Shown: positions 8,070 through 19,775, numbered from the stretch's first letter. The stretch: 64,000 nucleotides of DNA from Gammaproteobacteria bacterium (GCA_018828125.1 JAHJWB010000013.1:248001-312000), one strand, 5' to 3'. Translations and numbers: made by a program. The notes: generated by a model from the sequence alone, not told the origin.

Positions 8070-10925
8070 ATGCGCACCGGAAATCTCAGTACATGGCTCC
8101 TTCGGGGCACCTATCCCCGGCTGTATCTGCCTATTGTGCTGATCATCCTGATCGTCACGGTTGTCCGTTATCACTATCTGCTGGCCGCAGAAACCGATGA
8201 GGTCCGCCGCCACGCGGCCACCGAACTGCAGCGCGCCGGAAACCATCTGCTGCCCTTGCTGGCAGCCCTGCCCCCCACCGCCACCATCGACGCCACAGAA
8301 ATCGCCACCGTGTTGCGCGAAGGTGCCGCCAACCTGGGGAGCAGCTTGCAATCGTTGAAGTGGCAAGCAGGCGACCAGCCCGCTGTCGAAGTCACCCCAG
8401 CATTGCCAGCGGACACCGCCACGGCCCCACCGTGGTTTGTGGACTGGGTAGGCCTTGCGCCTCCGGTGCAGCAGTTTGCGCAAACGGCCCCCGACCGGCC
8501 CAACGCGCGGCTGACTGTGACCTTGCGCACCGAGCCGATGGTCCGCGAAATCTGGAGCACGGTCATCGTGCAGGCGCGCATCTCGGCACTGAACATCGTC
8601 ACCATCCTGGTTCTGCTGACCCTGCTGTTGCGTGCCAACGCGCGCATGCTGCGCCGCCTGGCCGAAGCGACCGACGCGTTTCGCCAAGGCCGTCTGGATA
8701 CGCGCATGCACGAGACCGGCACGCTGGAATCGCGTGCCATGGCAGCCACTTTCAACGACATGGCGGGCAAGGTACAGTCGTTGGTGCTGTCGCTGCGCGA
8801 TACCCAACAGATGCAAAGCGAGCAGCTGCATTTCACCCGGCAGCTGATTGACGCCTTGCCCCTGCCGGTATTTGTGCGCAATGCAAACGGCAGCTATCTG
8901 GACGCCAACCGCGCCTGGCAGCAGCTGTTTGGGGCGTCCCCCAGCACAGCCGCTTCGCGTGCCGGAACATCTGCCCCGGCTTATCCCGAGGAATTGTCGT
9001 CCGAGCGTTCGGCCCAGATCGCGCATGCGCAGGACAACGAAATCCGCATTCAGCGCGCGCACCAGGCGCCCCTTTACATGGCGTACTACGAGGCGCCATT
9101 CACCAGCACCAGCGGCGCGCTGGCGGGGACCATCGGCACACTCGTCGACGTGACCGAGCGCAAACGTGCGCAGGAGGCATTGCACGCAGAAAAAGAACGG
9201 GCAGAAGTCACGCTGGCGTCCATCGGTGACGGTGTGATCACCACCGATCTGGCCGGCCGCATAGAGAGCATTAACGAAGCCGCTCAGCTGATGACCGGGT
9301 TCACGGCCGAACAGGCCACCGGGCTTCAGCTCGACAGTGTGTTCCGGCTGTACGAAGAGCCTGCGAGCCGCACAGCCAGCGCAGCGTCTGACCGCGACAG
9401 CCAGACCGGCGCGCTGAAACAGGCCACCTACGAGGTGCTGATCCACCGCTCGGGCGAACGCTACGCCATCGAATACACCGCATCGGCCATTCGCAAAGGC
9501 GACGGCATGGCCGTGGGCTGCGTGCTGGTGTTCCGCGACGTGACGGAAACCCGCAACCTGCGCCACCAGATCTCGTGGCACGCCCGGCACGACGCATTGA
9601 CGGGCCTCTACAACCGCGCGGCGCTGGCAGAACGCCTGACACACGCAATCTTTGTCGCGCGCAACAAAGGTCTGCTGCTGGCGGTGTGCATGCTCGACCT
9701 GGACCATTTCCAGACCGTCAACGACACCTACGGCAACCGTGTCGGAGACCGTTTGCTGAAAGAGACCGCGCGCCGCCTGGAGGCTTTCGCCACCCCTAGA
9801 GACGCCGTGGCGCGCATGGGCGGCGACGAGTTTGTGCTGCTGCTGGGCGAACAAGCCGATGTGCCCGCTATCAAGGCGCGTGTGGCGGTGCTGATGGAGC
9901 AACTTGCGGCACCCTACGCCATCGACGACCGCGTGCTCCACACCACCGTGAGCATCGGCGTGGCCGTGTTTCCGCAAGATGACGCCAACCCCGACACACT
10001 GCTGCGACACGCCGATCAGGCCATGTGCCAGGCCAAGAGCTTTGGCCGCAACCAGATGCATGTGTTTGACGTGCAGCTGGACCACGCAGTACAGACCCAG
10101 CACACGCGCCAGACCCGCATCGCGCAGGCGCTGCATAGAGGCGAGCTGGTGCTGCACTACCAGCCCAAGGTCAACTTGCGCACCGGAGAGATCCTGGGCC
10201 TGGAAGCGCTGCTGCGCTGGCAGCACCCCGAATTTGGTCTGCTCGGGCCGCAGCACCTACTGCCATTGATCGAAGACAACGACTTGGTAGTGGAGTTGGG
10301 CGAGTGGGTGCTGCGCCAAGCCTTGGCACAGATGCGGCAATGGACCGACGCGGGTATGTTGTGGGAGATCAGCGTGAACGTTGCCGCGCCCCACTTTCAC
10401 CGCCCCAACTTTGTTCAGCGCCTCAAGGACATCCTGCACACCTGCCCCGAGGTGTCGCCCACCCGGCTGGAGCTAGAGATTCTGGAATCCGCAGCGCTCG
10501 AAGACATGCAGTACATGCGCCGCATGATGCAAAGCTGCCAGGCGCTGGGCGTGCGTTTTGCGCTGGACGACTTTGGCACGGGTTTCTCATCGCTGTCCTA
10601 CCTCAAGCGCCTGCCCGCAGAGACGATCAAGATTGACCAGTCGTTTGTCCGCGGCATATTGGAAGATGGCGACGATCTGACCTTGGTCAGCGCCATCGTG
10701 GCCCTGGCCGCCGCCTTCAACCGCCACGTGGTCGCCGAAGGCGTGGAAACCCAGGAGCAATGCGCCAAGCTGCTGGAACTGGGCTGCGAACGCGCTCAAG
10801 GCTTTGGCATAGCGCGGCCCATGCCAGCGCAGGAAGTGATGGGCTGGGCGGCACGCCATACTGCCCTGCAAACACCGACCGGTCCGTCGTCCACAACGCT
10901 GACTGCCAGAAAAACTGCAGTGTAA
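8070..10925 (+). CDS. Membrane-bound PAS-GGDEF-EAL cyclic di-GMP enzyme
   Basis: Inner-membrane c-di-GMP turnover protein of 951 residues. Order: membrane helix (about 18-38), periplasmic loop, second helix (about 170-190), HAMP-like linker, two PAS domains (about 260-370 and 385-505), GGDEF (motif RMGGDEF near residue 583) and EAL (EALLRWQ near 710, DDFGTGFSS near 835, VAEGVET near 890). Both catalytic motif sets look intact, so it could synthesise or degrade c-di-GMP. The residues before GGDEF read TPRD where an RxxD inhibitory site would need an arginine first, so product inhibition is probably lost. A purine-rich GAGAAGGG lies upstream of the ATG. Confidence 0.93.
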   Translation: MRTGNLSTWLLRGTYPRLYLPIVLIILIVTVVRYHYLLAAETDEVRRHAATELQRAGNHLLPLLAALPPTATIDATEIATVLREGAANLGSSLQSLKWQAGDQPAVEVTPALPADTATAPPWFVDWVGLAPPVQQFAQTAPDRPNARLTVTLRTEPMVREIWSTVIVQARISALNIVTILVLLTLLLRANARMLRRLAEATDAFRQGRLDTRMHETGTLESRAMAATFNDMAGKVQSLVLSLRDTQQMQSEQLHFTRQLIDALPLPVFVRNANGSYLDANRAWQQLFGASPSTAASRAGTSAPAYPEELSSERSAQIAHAQDNEIRIQRAHQAPLYMAYYEAPFTSTSGALAGTIGTLVDVTERKRAQEALHAEKERAEVTLASIGDGVITTDLAGRIESINEAAQLMTGFTAEQATGLQLDSVFRLYEEPASRTASAASDRDSQTGALKQATYEVLIHRSGERYAIEYTASAIRKGDGMAVGCVLVFRDVTETRNLRHQISWHARHDALTGLYNRAALAERLTHAIFVARNKGLLLAVCMLDLDHFQTVNDTYGNRVGDRLLKETARRLEAFATPRDAVARMGGDEFVLLLGEQADVPAIKARVAVLMEQLAAPYAIDDRVLHTTVSIGVAVFPQDDANPDTLLRHADQAMCQAKSFGRNQMHVFDVQLDHAVQTQHTRQTRIAQALHRGELVLHYQPKVNLRTGEILGLEALLRWQHPEFGLLGPQHLLPLIEDNDLVVELGEWVLRQALAQMRQWTDAGMLWEISVNVAAPHFHRPNFVQRLKDILHTCPEVSPTRLELEILESAALEDMQYMRRMMQSCQALGVRFALDDFGTGFSSLSYLKRLPAETIKIDQSFVRGILEDGDDLTLVSAIVALAAAFNRHVVAEGVETQEQCAKLLELGCERAQGFGIARPMPAQEVMGWAARHTALQTPTGPSSTTLTARKTAV

Positions 10926-10965
10926 ACAGCCCCTATTCCCAAAGCCTACAGAAATGACTTCTCGA

Positions 10966-11460
10966 TTATTTTGAGCATCGCTCGCAATAATAAAAAAATA
11001 CATCTACTTCCTTCCCCTTTTGCACGGGCGACAAGTAGGCCACCTTCGCTTCGCTAGACAGTGAAAAATGTACTATTCGACCATCGAAAAATATGATTTT
11101 TGCAGTTTCGCTGGTGCACTCCCCGTGCTGTCCGTAGTAATTCATTACCGACATTTGTGAGACCGGAACAGAATTTTTCAGAAACAGTCGAATTTTTTCT
11201 TTTGTCAAATGGGGGCCAGCACTGTGAGCGCACAGCTTTCCATCTGCATCGAAATACTTCGATCCATTTATTTTTATACTTTTAATGGCCACCATTGGAT
11301 AAGCGCGCGCAGCGTTTCTTACACAATCCTCCTGCTCGTCCTTAGAAGATAATTTGGTGCAATTTTCAGGATTGCCATTTTTTTCAGCCCCAACTGCCAA
11401 ACCACTGCATGCAGCAGAAACCAAAATAACTGCAGAAAGAAATCTAATTTCTTTTACCAT
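10966..11460 (-). CDS. Secreted cysteine-rich small protein, candidate immunity partner of the amidase
   Basis: 164 residues with an N-terminal signal peptide (about residues 1-24, ending SGLAVGAEK). The mature part has about six cysteines (NCTK, DCVRN, LCAHS, GECTSE, YYCERC), suggesting disulfides in the periplasm. No family is recognised. Base composition is clearly AT-rich compared with neighbours. Its ATG lies inside the end of the amidase gene, overlapping by seven bases, so synthesis is coupled to it. An exported, disulfide-rich partner encoded directly after a cell-wall amidase that itself lacks a signal peptide is the layout of effector/immunity pairs. That role is inference from context only. 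Confidence 0.75.
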   Translation of the reverse strand: MVKEIRFLSAVILVSAACSGLAVGAEKNGNPENCTKLSSKDEQEDCVRNAARAYPMVAIKSIKINGSKYFDADGKLCAHSAGPHLTKEKIRLFLKNSVPVSQMSVMNYYGQHGECTSETAKIIFFDGRIVHFSLSSEAKVAYLSPVQKGKEVDVFFYYCERCSK

Positions 11461-12110
11461 GATGCCGTGCTTGCCTCTGTGGGGTTTTTTCGACTTACAA
11501 CGGGATGCCGAAAAACTTCATCCTTCGAAATTTTCAAAGCTTGAATCAATTCGCTCACTAGCCAGCGCAGCGAGACATTCTGCGCTGCATTCACACTCTC
11601 GTACACCGCATTATTATTAAAATAAACTTCTTTCTGTTTAGGCGTTGCTCCTGCAGGAGGCGTTTTTCCGGGTGGTAGAGATGGCTTTCCTACAATTTCT
11701 ATTCCAATGCTGTCAACGTTCGACGGATACCGTGCAGGAACCGATTTCAACATCTCGATCGCATGCATGCGATCCACTGCACCAGTTTGAGGAAAGCTGT
11801 TTGACTTTTTAAACTCTGCAGGCTTGCAAGTGTATTCCGCGAGACAGCGTGCTTGCAAAGAACCAACGTGATTGGTTCTTTTAAAAACTGATGCTGTCTG
11901 GTATATGACGCCATCTTTATCAATTAAAAAATGGGCTCCATTCGCGTTGGCGTTGCCATAACTATTGAAAGAACTCAGAGCGCGCTCAGCTCCGGTTTGA
12001 TGAACAACAATTCCCTTTACTTCGGACAATGGTTGCCTTTCGATCTGCGAAAATCGACGTGGTCGAACGTGAGCAGACACCAGCATTCCTTGTTCATCAA
12101 TTTGCAGCAT
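11454..12110 (-). CDS. Amidase_2/PGRP-type N-acetylmuramoyl-L-alanine amidase without signal peptide
   Basis: Predicted zinc amidase cutting the bond between MurNAc and the stem peptide of peptidoglycan. The 218-residue protein shows the family pattern: GIVVHQTG (first zinc His, about residue 37), the fold segment GAHFLIDKDGVIYQT, TNHVGS, DSIGIEIVG, and a C-terminal VFRHPVVSRKNPTEAS in which His plus an acidic residue would complete the site. There is no signal peptide or membrane helix, so it would need a phage-type or type VI-type route to reach the wall. The gene is AT-rich and sits alone with its overlapping downstream partner. No VgrG, PAAR or other secretion gene lies in the window. A phage endolysin remnant is the main alternative. 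Confidence 0.82.
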   Translation of the reverse strand: MLQIDEQGMLVSAHVRPRRFSQIERQPLSEVKGIVVHQTGAERALSSFNSYGNANANGAHFLIDKDGVIYQTASVFKRTNHVGSLQARCLAEYTCKPAEFKKSNSFPQTGAVDRMHAIEMLKSVPARYPSNVDSIGIEIVGKPSLPPGKTPPAGATPKQKEVYFNNNAVYESVNAAQNVSLRWLVSELIQALKISKDEVFRHPVVSRKNPTEASTASW

Positions 12111-12137
12111 TTCATTTTCCGAAAATAATTCAGATAA

Positions 12138-12198
12138 TTATTGTATTTATTCGGTGACGCCCTCCTCCTACAATAAAGAAACAGTACGTTTTATTGTG
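12138..12198. promoter_or_regulatory. AT-rich upstream region of the amidase pair with an inverted repeat
   Basis: A perfect 8-base inverted repeat ACAATAAA (12170-12177) / TTTATTGT (12190-12197) lies about 60 bases before the amidase ATG. A TACAAT hexamer on the minus strand (12145-12140) is a possible -10 box, though no well-spaced -35 was found. It may be an operator for the two-gene unit. This is a sequence-pattern inference only. Confidence 0.35.
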
Positions 12199-12286
12199 AA
12201 ACGGATTGAAAATTCAAACGACTAGTTGCACGCCCGCTGGAAGTTGACAATTGCGGGCAAGCGCTTGAATTGGCCTCGCATCGCAA

Positions 12287-13471
12287 CTACAAAATCCCCA
12301 CTTTCGCCATGTCCGGCGTCTGCAGCCACTCAGCCCACTCCTCCACCAACTGCTGACTGGCTTGCGTGGCAGTCAGCCACGCTTTCGCTCGGGCCTGGCT
12401 GTCCGTTCCGTAGTGTGTGAAGTCATTGCGGTCGGGCAGCTTGCCGTTGGGGAGGCTGCGCACCCAGTCGGGGTGGGGTGACAGCACCACCATGTTCTCG
12501 AGCGCCGACGTAGATTTGTGGCGCCACTTGAGGTTTTTGTCGAGCCAGCCGGGGACAACGCGGTGCTGAAAGTGGGGATAGAGCACGATGCCTGCAGCGG
12601 GTTTTTCGATGTCCGGCGCACGCGTATCTGAGTCATTTTGGCCGCTAGCGCTTTCTTGATAAGCGCTGGCAGCTATCATTTTTGAATTGCCTTCCAACTG
12701 TTTTCCATAGGCCAGGTGCAGGTGGTAATCGGTAATGCCGCCATCCCAATAGGCGCCACGTGGCGCTCCGGGAATGTTGTGCACGGCCTGTAAAACGAAG
12801 GGGATGGAACAACTGGCTTGCAGTGCCTGCATGAAGTTGTCGGCGTTCAGGCCGATCTGGCGGGTGCGGTAGTCGGTGGTGGCAAATGGCAGGGCAGCAC
12901 CTGACGAGGAGAACACCACGCGCTCCAGCCAGGCGCCCATGGCCTTGCGGTGCACGGTGTTGGTCAAAAATGCGCCCAGGTACCCCAGCGGTGTGGCCAC
13001 GCCATGTTCGCGCCCCAGCAGGTGGCGTCCGCGTGATGTGACGATGTGCAAGCGGTAGCGCGGGTGGTTCAGCACCTCGTCGATGCGCCCGCCATAAAAC
13101 GCCTGAAGGTTCTGCCCAAATCGCTCGCTGACATGCGCTGCGGTGGGGCGCTTTTTGCCGGGAGGCAGGTCGTAGCTTTGGTGGATGTAGTCATGCTCCA
13201 GGCGCTCGAACGCAGCCACGGATTCGTTCAGACATGCGGTCGCCATGCGCCAGGCGCCAATCGAGGCACCCACCAGATGCACGGGCTGGCGGGACTGCGC
13301 CAGCCACTGGCCAAAGATGAAGCGGTCCAGCGGGCCCAGGATCAGCCCCTTGGGGCCACCAGCCGCGGCCGGGATGACGCTCACGTCGCCGGGTTGCAGG
13401 CCGTGTTGTTCAAGGTGTTGGCGGGCGCGGGGGCCAGCATGGATGCGCAGGGCTTTCATCATGGGCGGCAT
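12287..13471 (-). CDS. Patatin-like phospholipase family protein
   Basis: 394-residue predicted acyl hydrolase. The oxyanion-type glycine segment AAAGGPKG (about residues 36-43), the nucleophile elbow GASIGAWR (Ser near residue 70) and the DGG dyad aspartate (YWDGGITD, about residue 241) make a full Ser-Asp dyad. No signal peptide is seen, so it is probably cytoplasmic or exported by another route. Homology-like sequence starts at MKALRIHAG, so the ATG at 13459 may be the true start. Residues about 262-279 (KMIAASAYQESASGQND) are encoded by a copy of the R1 palindromic repeat read through in frame, directly after the catalytic aspartate region. Confidence 0.85.
   Translation of the reverse strand: MPPMMKALRIHAGPRARQHLEQHGLQPGDVSVIPAAAGGPKGLILGPLDRFIFGQWLAQSRQPVHLVGASIGAWRMATACLNESVAAFERLEHDYIHQSYDLPPGKKRPTAAHVSERFGQNLQAFYGGRIDEVLNHPRYRLHIVTSRGRHLLGREHGVATPLGYLGAFLTNTVHRKAMGAWLERVVFSSSGAALPFATTDYRTRQIGLNADNFMQALQASCSIPFVLQAVHNIPGAPRGAYWDGGITDYHLHLAYGKQLEGNSKMIAASAYQESASGQNDSDTRAPDIEKPAAGIVLYPHFQHRVVPGWLDKNLKWRHKSTSALENMVVLSPHPDWVRSLPNGKLPDRNDFTHYGTDSQARAKAWLTATQASQQLVEEWAEWLQTPDMAKVGIL
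12633..12690. repeat. R1 palindromic repeat inside the patatin gene (b)
   Basis: On the minus strand this reads ATGATAGCTGCCAGCGCTTA followed by TCAAGAAAGCGCTAGCGGCC and AAAATGA, a near-consensus R1 copy. It lies wholly within an intact reading frame and contributes about 17 residues. Confidence 0.75.
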
Positions 13472-13546
13472 TGTCGCAGCGCACTGCGGTGTCGCGTGTC
13501 GCCAAGCGCACCGCCTGAGCGCGCGGCACTTCGACAGTCCCGAGGT

Positions 13547-14374
13547 TCAGACCACGTAGTCCGCTGCTTCCGGCTTGGCCGTCCAGTCGATGGGGTCCTG
13601 CTGCAGCACCATGTCGATGTCGAGCCCCAACGTCAGCCCCACCTCGCCGGGGAAGGACACGGCCAGCTCTTTCTCGCTCAGCTCGGCCTCTCGCGCACGA
13701 GCGCGCCAGGCCGCCAGATGGATGACACCGGCCAGGGGTTCGTAGGCGTTGTTGTCGAACGGCGCGCTCTGGTATTGCAAGGCGTCAATCACCACCTCGG
13801 GCAGTTGCCAGCGGCGCGCGCATCCGGCGGTCACGTGGCCGTAGCTGTAGCCAAATATGCGCTGCTCGACCTTGTCGCGCCGCAGGTCAAAAGGTGCTAC
13901 CAGCGTGTTCACCGACTGGGCTCTTTCAGGGTTTGCCAGGTGAATCACCAGCTCACCCACCGCGTGCAGCAGGCCCGCCGTGTATGCCGCGATCTGGTTC
14001 TGGTGGACGATGCCTGCCAACGACCGCGCGAGCTTGGCGGTGTTAAGGCTGTAACGCCAGAACTGCTGCATGTTGACCCCTGGCACCGAACGCGAGGTGG
14101 TACCCAAGGGCGCCGACGTGACCAGCGTGCGCACCTGGGCCGTGCCCAGCAAGGCCAGAGCCTCGGGGATGCCGGCGATCTGCCGGGGCATTTGAAACGT
14201 GGGGGAGTTGGCCAGCTCCAGCAGCCGCGCTGCCAAGGCGGGGTCGGTGCTGAAAAGCTGGTTCAGGCGGCGCAGGCTGGGCTCGGCATGGGCCAGTTCG
14301 CTCATCAGCAGCGCCACGGCGCGCGGAAGGCTGGGCAGTGCCACTGGTTGGGCCAGCAGTGCGTTCAACTCCAT
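13547..14374 (-). CDS. HDOD domain protein
   Basis: 275 residues, nearly all an HDOD domain: LPSLPRAVALLMSEL and DPALAARLLELANSP near the N-terminus, then IPEALALLGTAQVRTLV and AAYTAGLLHAVGELVIHL in the middle. HDOD proteins are phosphohydrolase-fold relatives that usually lack catalysis and act as signalling adaptors, often with c-di-GMP or chemotaxis systems. No other domain is attached. It lies between the patatin gene and tex on the same strand, with gaps of about 75 and 82 bases. Confidence 0.88.
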   Translation of the reverse strand: MELNALLAQPVALPSLPRAVALLMSELAHAEPSLRRLNQLFSTDPALAARLLELANSPTFQMPRQIAGIPEALALLGTAQVRTLVTSAPLGTTSRSVPGVNMQQFWRYSLNTAKLARSLAGIVHQNQIAAYTAGLLHAVGELVIHLANPERAQSVNTLVAPFDLRRDKVEQRIFGYSYGHVTAGCARRWQLPEVVIDALQYQSAPFDNNAYEPLAGVIHLAAWRARAREAELSEKELAVSFPGEVGLTLGLDIDMVLQQDPIDWTAKPEAADYVV

Positions 14375-14456
14375 GGATGATGTGCCGGGGTGGGTTCAGG
14401 TGCTGGCGATTATGGCCCCGGGGTGCCTGCTCGGCTACCCGGAAGCCATCTGGCCA

Positions 14457-16859
<2,403 letters not shown>

Positions 16860-17123
16860 GTGTGGGGCGGGCTTTTGGTAGCCCGTTCAAAACGCGAAGC
16901 GGCGAAGTTTGCCATACGTGTTCTGTATCGCCGCAACCGTACCGGAGGCCATCACGTCCAGCACCACCCGCTGCGGCCAGCACACGCCACCCTGGCCGCT
17001 CAATTGAAAAGAAGTGTCACTGTCGCACATGGGCAGAGGGTGGCCAAAAAACTCCTCTATTCATAGCTAAAAGTCTATATACAGAAAGCGGCAGAAGCAC
17101 TTTTATTGAATTTTTTTGTGGAT
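16860..17123. other. Intergenic region upstream of tex with a degenerate R1 copy (h)
   Basis: 264 bases between the tex start and the stop of the hybrid kinase. Positions 17061-17108 (TCATAGCTAAAAGTCTATAT, then ACAGAAAGCGGCAGAAGCAC, TTTTATTG) align with R1 over both flanks, with the central palindrome eroded. The tex promoter must lie here, but no clear hexamers are visible. Confidence 0.4.
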
Positions 17124-19775
17124 TTAGCGTGCCAAACTCAGGTCTTGTGGATCGCACAGCCAGCGGGTAAGCACAGCGTGCAGCACGGCGGGGTCGAGCG
17201 GCTTGCGCAACACCAGATAGCCGTCCTGGTCGGCAGCGCGCAGGTCTTCAGAGTCCAGTTCGCCGCTGACCATGGCACCGCTGGCAGCAGGGCAACGGGC
17301 GAGCAATTCCTGCAAAACGGCAAAACCGCTCTCGCCACTGCGCAGCCGCTGATCGCAGAAGATTGCTGCGGGCACAAAGCCCGCGTTGAGGTGTTCCACG
17401 GCCTCAGCGGCGTTGGTGGCTGAACGCAGCTCCACGCCCCACCCTTCCAGCAGCGCACGCCAGGCCCTCAACACCTGGGGGTCGTCCTCCACAACGAGGC
17501 ACCTGCCCCGCAGGTCAGCCAGCGACATAGCGTCGGAATCGGGAGCATGCTTTGGCGCAGGTGGTGTGGCCACGGACGTGGCCGGTGCGTCCGCCTGCGG
17601 CGTGGCCGCAAGGCGCAGCCAAAAGCGCGAACCCTTGCCAAGACGAGACTGGTACCCATACTCCGCGCCCATCAACTGGGCGCAGCGCGCCACCACGGCC
17701 AGGCCCAGGCCGTGGCCTTCGACGCTGTCTGCATGTATGGATAGATCGTTGATCTGGCTCCCGTTGGCGTGCGGATTCTCGAATCCGCCCATCTCCTGAA
17801 AGGCGCTGCTGCGAATGTAGGGGCTGAAAAGCCGCCGGTCATCTGCTGCTGCAATACCAATACCGGTGTCCCACACTTCCACCAACCATTGGCGATCGCG
17901 TGCACGCACGCTCACCAGAACCTGGCCCTCGGGGGTGTAGCGGATTGCGTTGTGCACCAAGTTCAGCAGCACCTGCTTCAGCAGCATCGGGTCGGCCTTG
18001 GCCGCGGCGCCGCAGGCGGGAAGGCGCATGCGCAGCTGCAGCCCGCCGCTGCTGGCCTGGCTGCGCAGCATGTGCACTACCTCTTCCACCAGCACGTTCA
18101 GATCAACCGGCACCCGGTGGGACGCACTGGCACCTGCCTCCAGCTTGGACAGGTCCAGCAAGGCATTGAACAGCTGGTTCATGGCTGCCATGCTGTTCTT
18201 GAGGTCGGCCAGCAGTGGCGTGATGGCGGTGTTGCGGTTGCGCAGGCCAATCGCCTCTACCAGCATCGACATGGCGTGCACCGGCTGACGCAAGTCGTGG
18301 CTGGCGGTAGCGAGAAAAAGGCTCTTGTCGTGCAATGCCGAATCGGCCCTGCGCTTAGCCTCCAGCAAACTGAGGTTGGCCTGCCGCGTACGGCGGTACA
18401 GCACGCCAATGACGCCAGCCGCCAGCAGCACTACCAGGGCGCCGATGATGGCCAGCACAAATTGCCCCTGGCGCTGGCTGATCTCAATGTCTTTCAGGCT
18501 GTTCTGGTGCGCCAGCGTCTCGATTTGGCGATCGCGTTGCACAGCGTCAAACCGGGCTTGCAGCTCCGCTACGGCTTGCTCACGGTCGGCCCGCAAGATA
18601 TCTTTGGCCAGCGCTTGCTGGGCTCTGGCGGTGGCCACCGCTTCGGGGTAACGGCCCGCTTGCTCGTACATGCGCGACAACTCTTCCAGAATCAATTCTT
18701 CGGTGGTGCGGGCCCCCGCATCCTGCATGAACTTGAGCGCCGCCTTGACCTCCGCCACGCCCTCGTCGACCCGGCCCTGCCCCATCAGGGCAAAGCCTAC
18801 GTTGCATCGCGCCATGGCAGCGCCAGCAGCGTCGCCCGCCTCTTGGTGCTTGGCCAGGGCGCGGCGCACATAAGGCTCCGCCAGGCTGTACTCCTTGCGA
18901 AGGAGGTGAAAGTCGCCCAGGTTATTGAGCGCGGTGGCCTGAAGCCAGAGCACCCCGGACGACTCCCCTGCCTGGAGCGCGGCCAAGTACGCGGCGCGGG
19001 CGGCTTCAAGCCGTCCCCGCCCCGATTGCGCATAGCCGCGGTTCAATTGCAAAGTGCCCTGCGCCAGCGTCGCGCCCAGTTCCTTGGCCAGCGCCTGTGC
19101 CGTGTCGATGGACTCCAGCGTCTTGTCGAAATTTTTCATCGACAGGTGAACCAGCCCCGCATAGGTCTGCGAGCGCAGCAACGACACCTGCGCCTGCCGT
19201 GGCCGCTGCAGGGCAAAGTCCTTGCTGCGCAGGATATCGGCCAAAGCGAGATCAAACTGGCCCATCGTGTTGTGCAGACTTCCGCGCGCCAGGTGAAATA
19301 TCCACAGCGCCTGCGGGTCATTGCTGCGCAGGGCCACCGGTTCCATCAAATTGAGCGCCTGCAGCACCTCGCCTGCCTTGCCCCGAGCACCCTGACTGAA
19401 TGCCCTGGCGCTGTGCGCCGTCACACGCGCCACGTCGTCACCGGTTTCTGCAGACAGCGCCAGAAGCGCGGCGCTCGCGCCGTCCACCTGGTCCATCTGG
19501 CCTTCCTCCAACCCGACCGCGATGACCGTGTCCAGGTGGCCGCGCCGCACCACCACATGCGGCGAAGCCATCCAGCCCGGCGCCTGCGCATTCAGCTGTG
19601 CCTTGGCAAGGGCCAGGTTCTGATAGGTCAGTGTTTGAAGCGCATCCTGCGCCTGCAAATCTGCCTCCTGCGCCAAAGCCATGGGTTGGCAGGCTAGCAG
19701 CAGCGCCGAGCAGCCCCATGCGAGGAACTGGCGCAGCCATCGCAGGACAGCCGGGGCGCGCACGCTGTAGTGCAT
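17124..19775 (-). CDS. TPR-containing hybrid sensor histidine kinase/response regulator
   Basis: About 883 residues from the ATG at 19775. An ATG 25 codons upstream is possible, but 19775 is followed directly by a signal-peptide-like stretch (FLAWGCSALLLACQPMALAQ) and preceded by AGGTGG. A long alpha-helical, TPR-like periplasmic sensor region (about 50-400) leads to one membrane helix (about 460-480). The dimerisation helix carries LATASHDLRQPVH with the phospho-acceptor His near 490. The ATPase follows (LVHNAIRYTPEG, WDTGIGIA, GHGLGLAVV). A C-terminal receiver has VVEDD, the phosphorylatable Asp in FCDQRL, and a final RKPLD lysine. No separate response regulator is adjacent, so its output is unknown. 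Confidence 0.9.
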   Translation of the reverse strand: MHYSVRAPAVLRWLRQFLAWGCSALLLACQPMALAQEADLQAQDALQTLTYQNLALAKAQLNAQAPGWMASPHVVVRRGHLDTVIAVGLEEGQMDQVDGASAALLALSAETGDDVARVTAHSARAFSQGARGKAGEVLQALNLMEPVALRSNDPQALWIFHLARGSLHNTMGQFDLALADILRSKDFALQRPRQAQVSLLRSQTYAGLVHLSMKNFDKTLESIDTAQALAKELGATLAQGTLQLNRGYAQSGRGRLEAARAAYLAALQAGESSGVLWLQATALNNLGDFHLLRKEYSLAEPYVRRALAKHQEAGDAAGAAMARCNVGFALMGQGRVDEGVAEVKAALKFMQDAGARTTEELILEELSRMYEQAGRYPEAVATARAQQALAKDILRADREQAVAELQARFDAVQRDRQIETLAHQNSLKDIEISQRQGQFVLAIIGALVVLLAAGVIGVLYRRTRQANLSLLEAKRRADSALHDKSLFLATASHDLRQPVHAMSMLVEAIGLRNRNTAITPLLADLKNSMAAMNQLFNALLDLSKLEAGASASHRVPVDLNVLVEEVVHMLRSQASSGGLQLRMRLPACGAAAKADPMLLKQVLLNLVHNAIRYTPEGQVLVSVRARDRQWLVEVWDTGIGIAAADDRRLFSPYIRSSAFQEMGGFENPHANGSQINDLSIHADSVEGHGLGLAVVARCAQLMGAEYGYQSRLGKGSRFWLRLAATPQADAPATSVATPPAPKHAPDSDAMSLADLRGRCLVVEDDPQVLRAWRALLEGWGVELRSATNAAEAVEHLNAGFVPAAIFCDQRLRSGESGFAVLQELLARCPAASGAMVSGELDSEDLRAADQDGYLVLRKPLDPAVLHAVLTRWLCDPQDLSLAR

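Noticed and set aside
8025-10256. Long open frame on the minus strand opposite the GGDEF-EAL gene (about 740 codons)
   Set aside because: Shadow frame of a high-GC gene. The plus-strand product has complete GGDEF and EAL motifs. The opposite product is His/Gln/Arg-rich with no domain.
17769-19697. Long plus-strand frame opposite the hybrid kinase
   Set aside because: Antisense composition artefact. The kinase motifs are on the minus strand.
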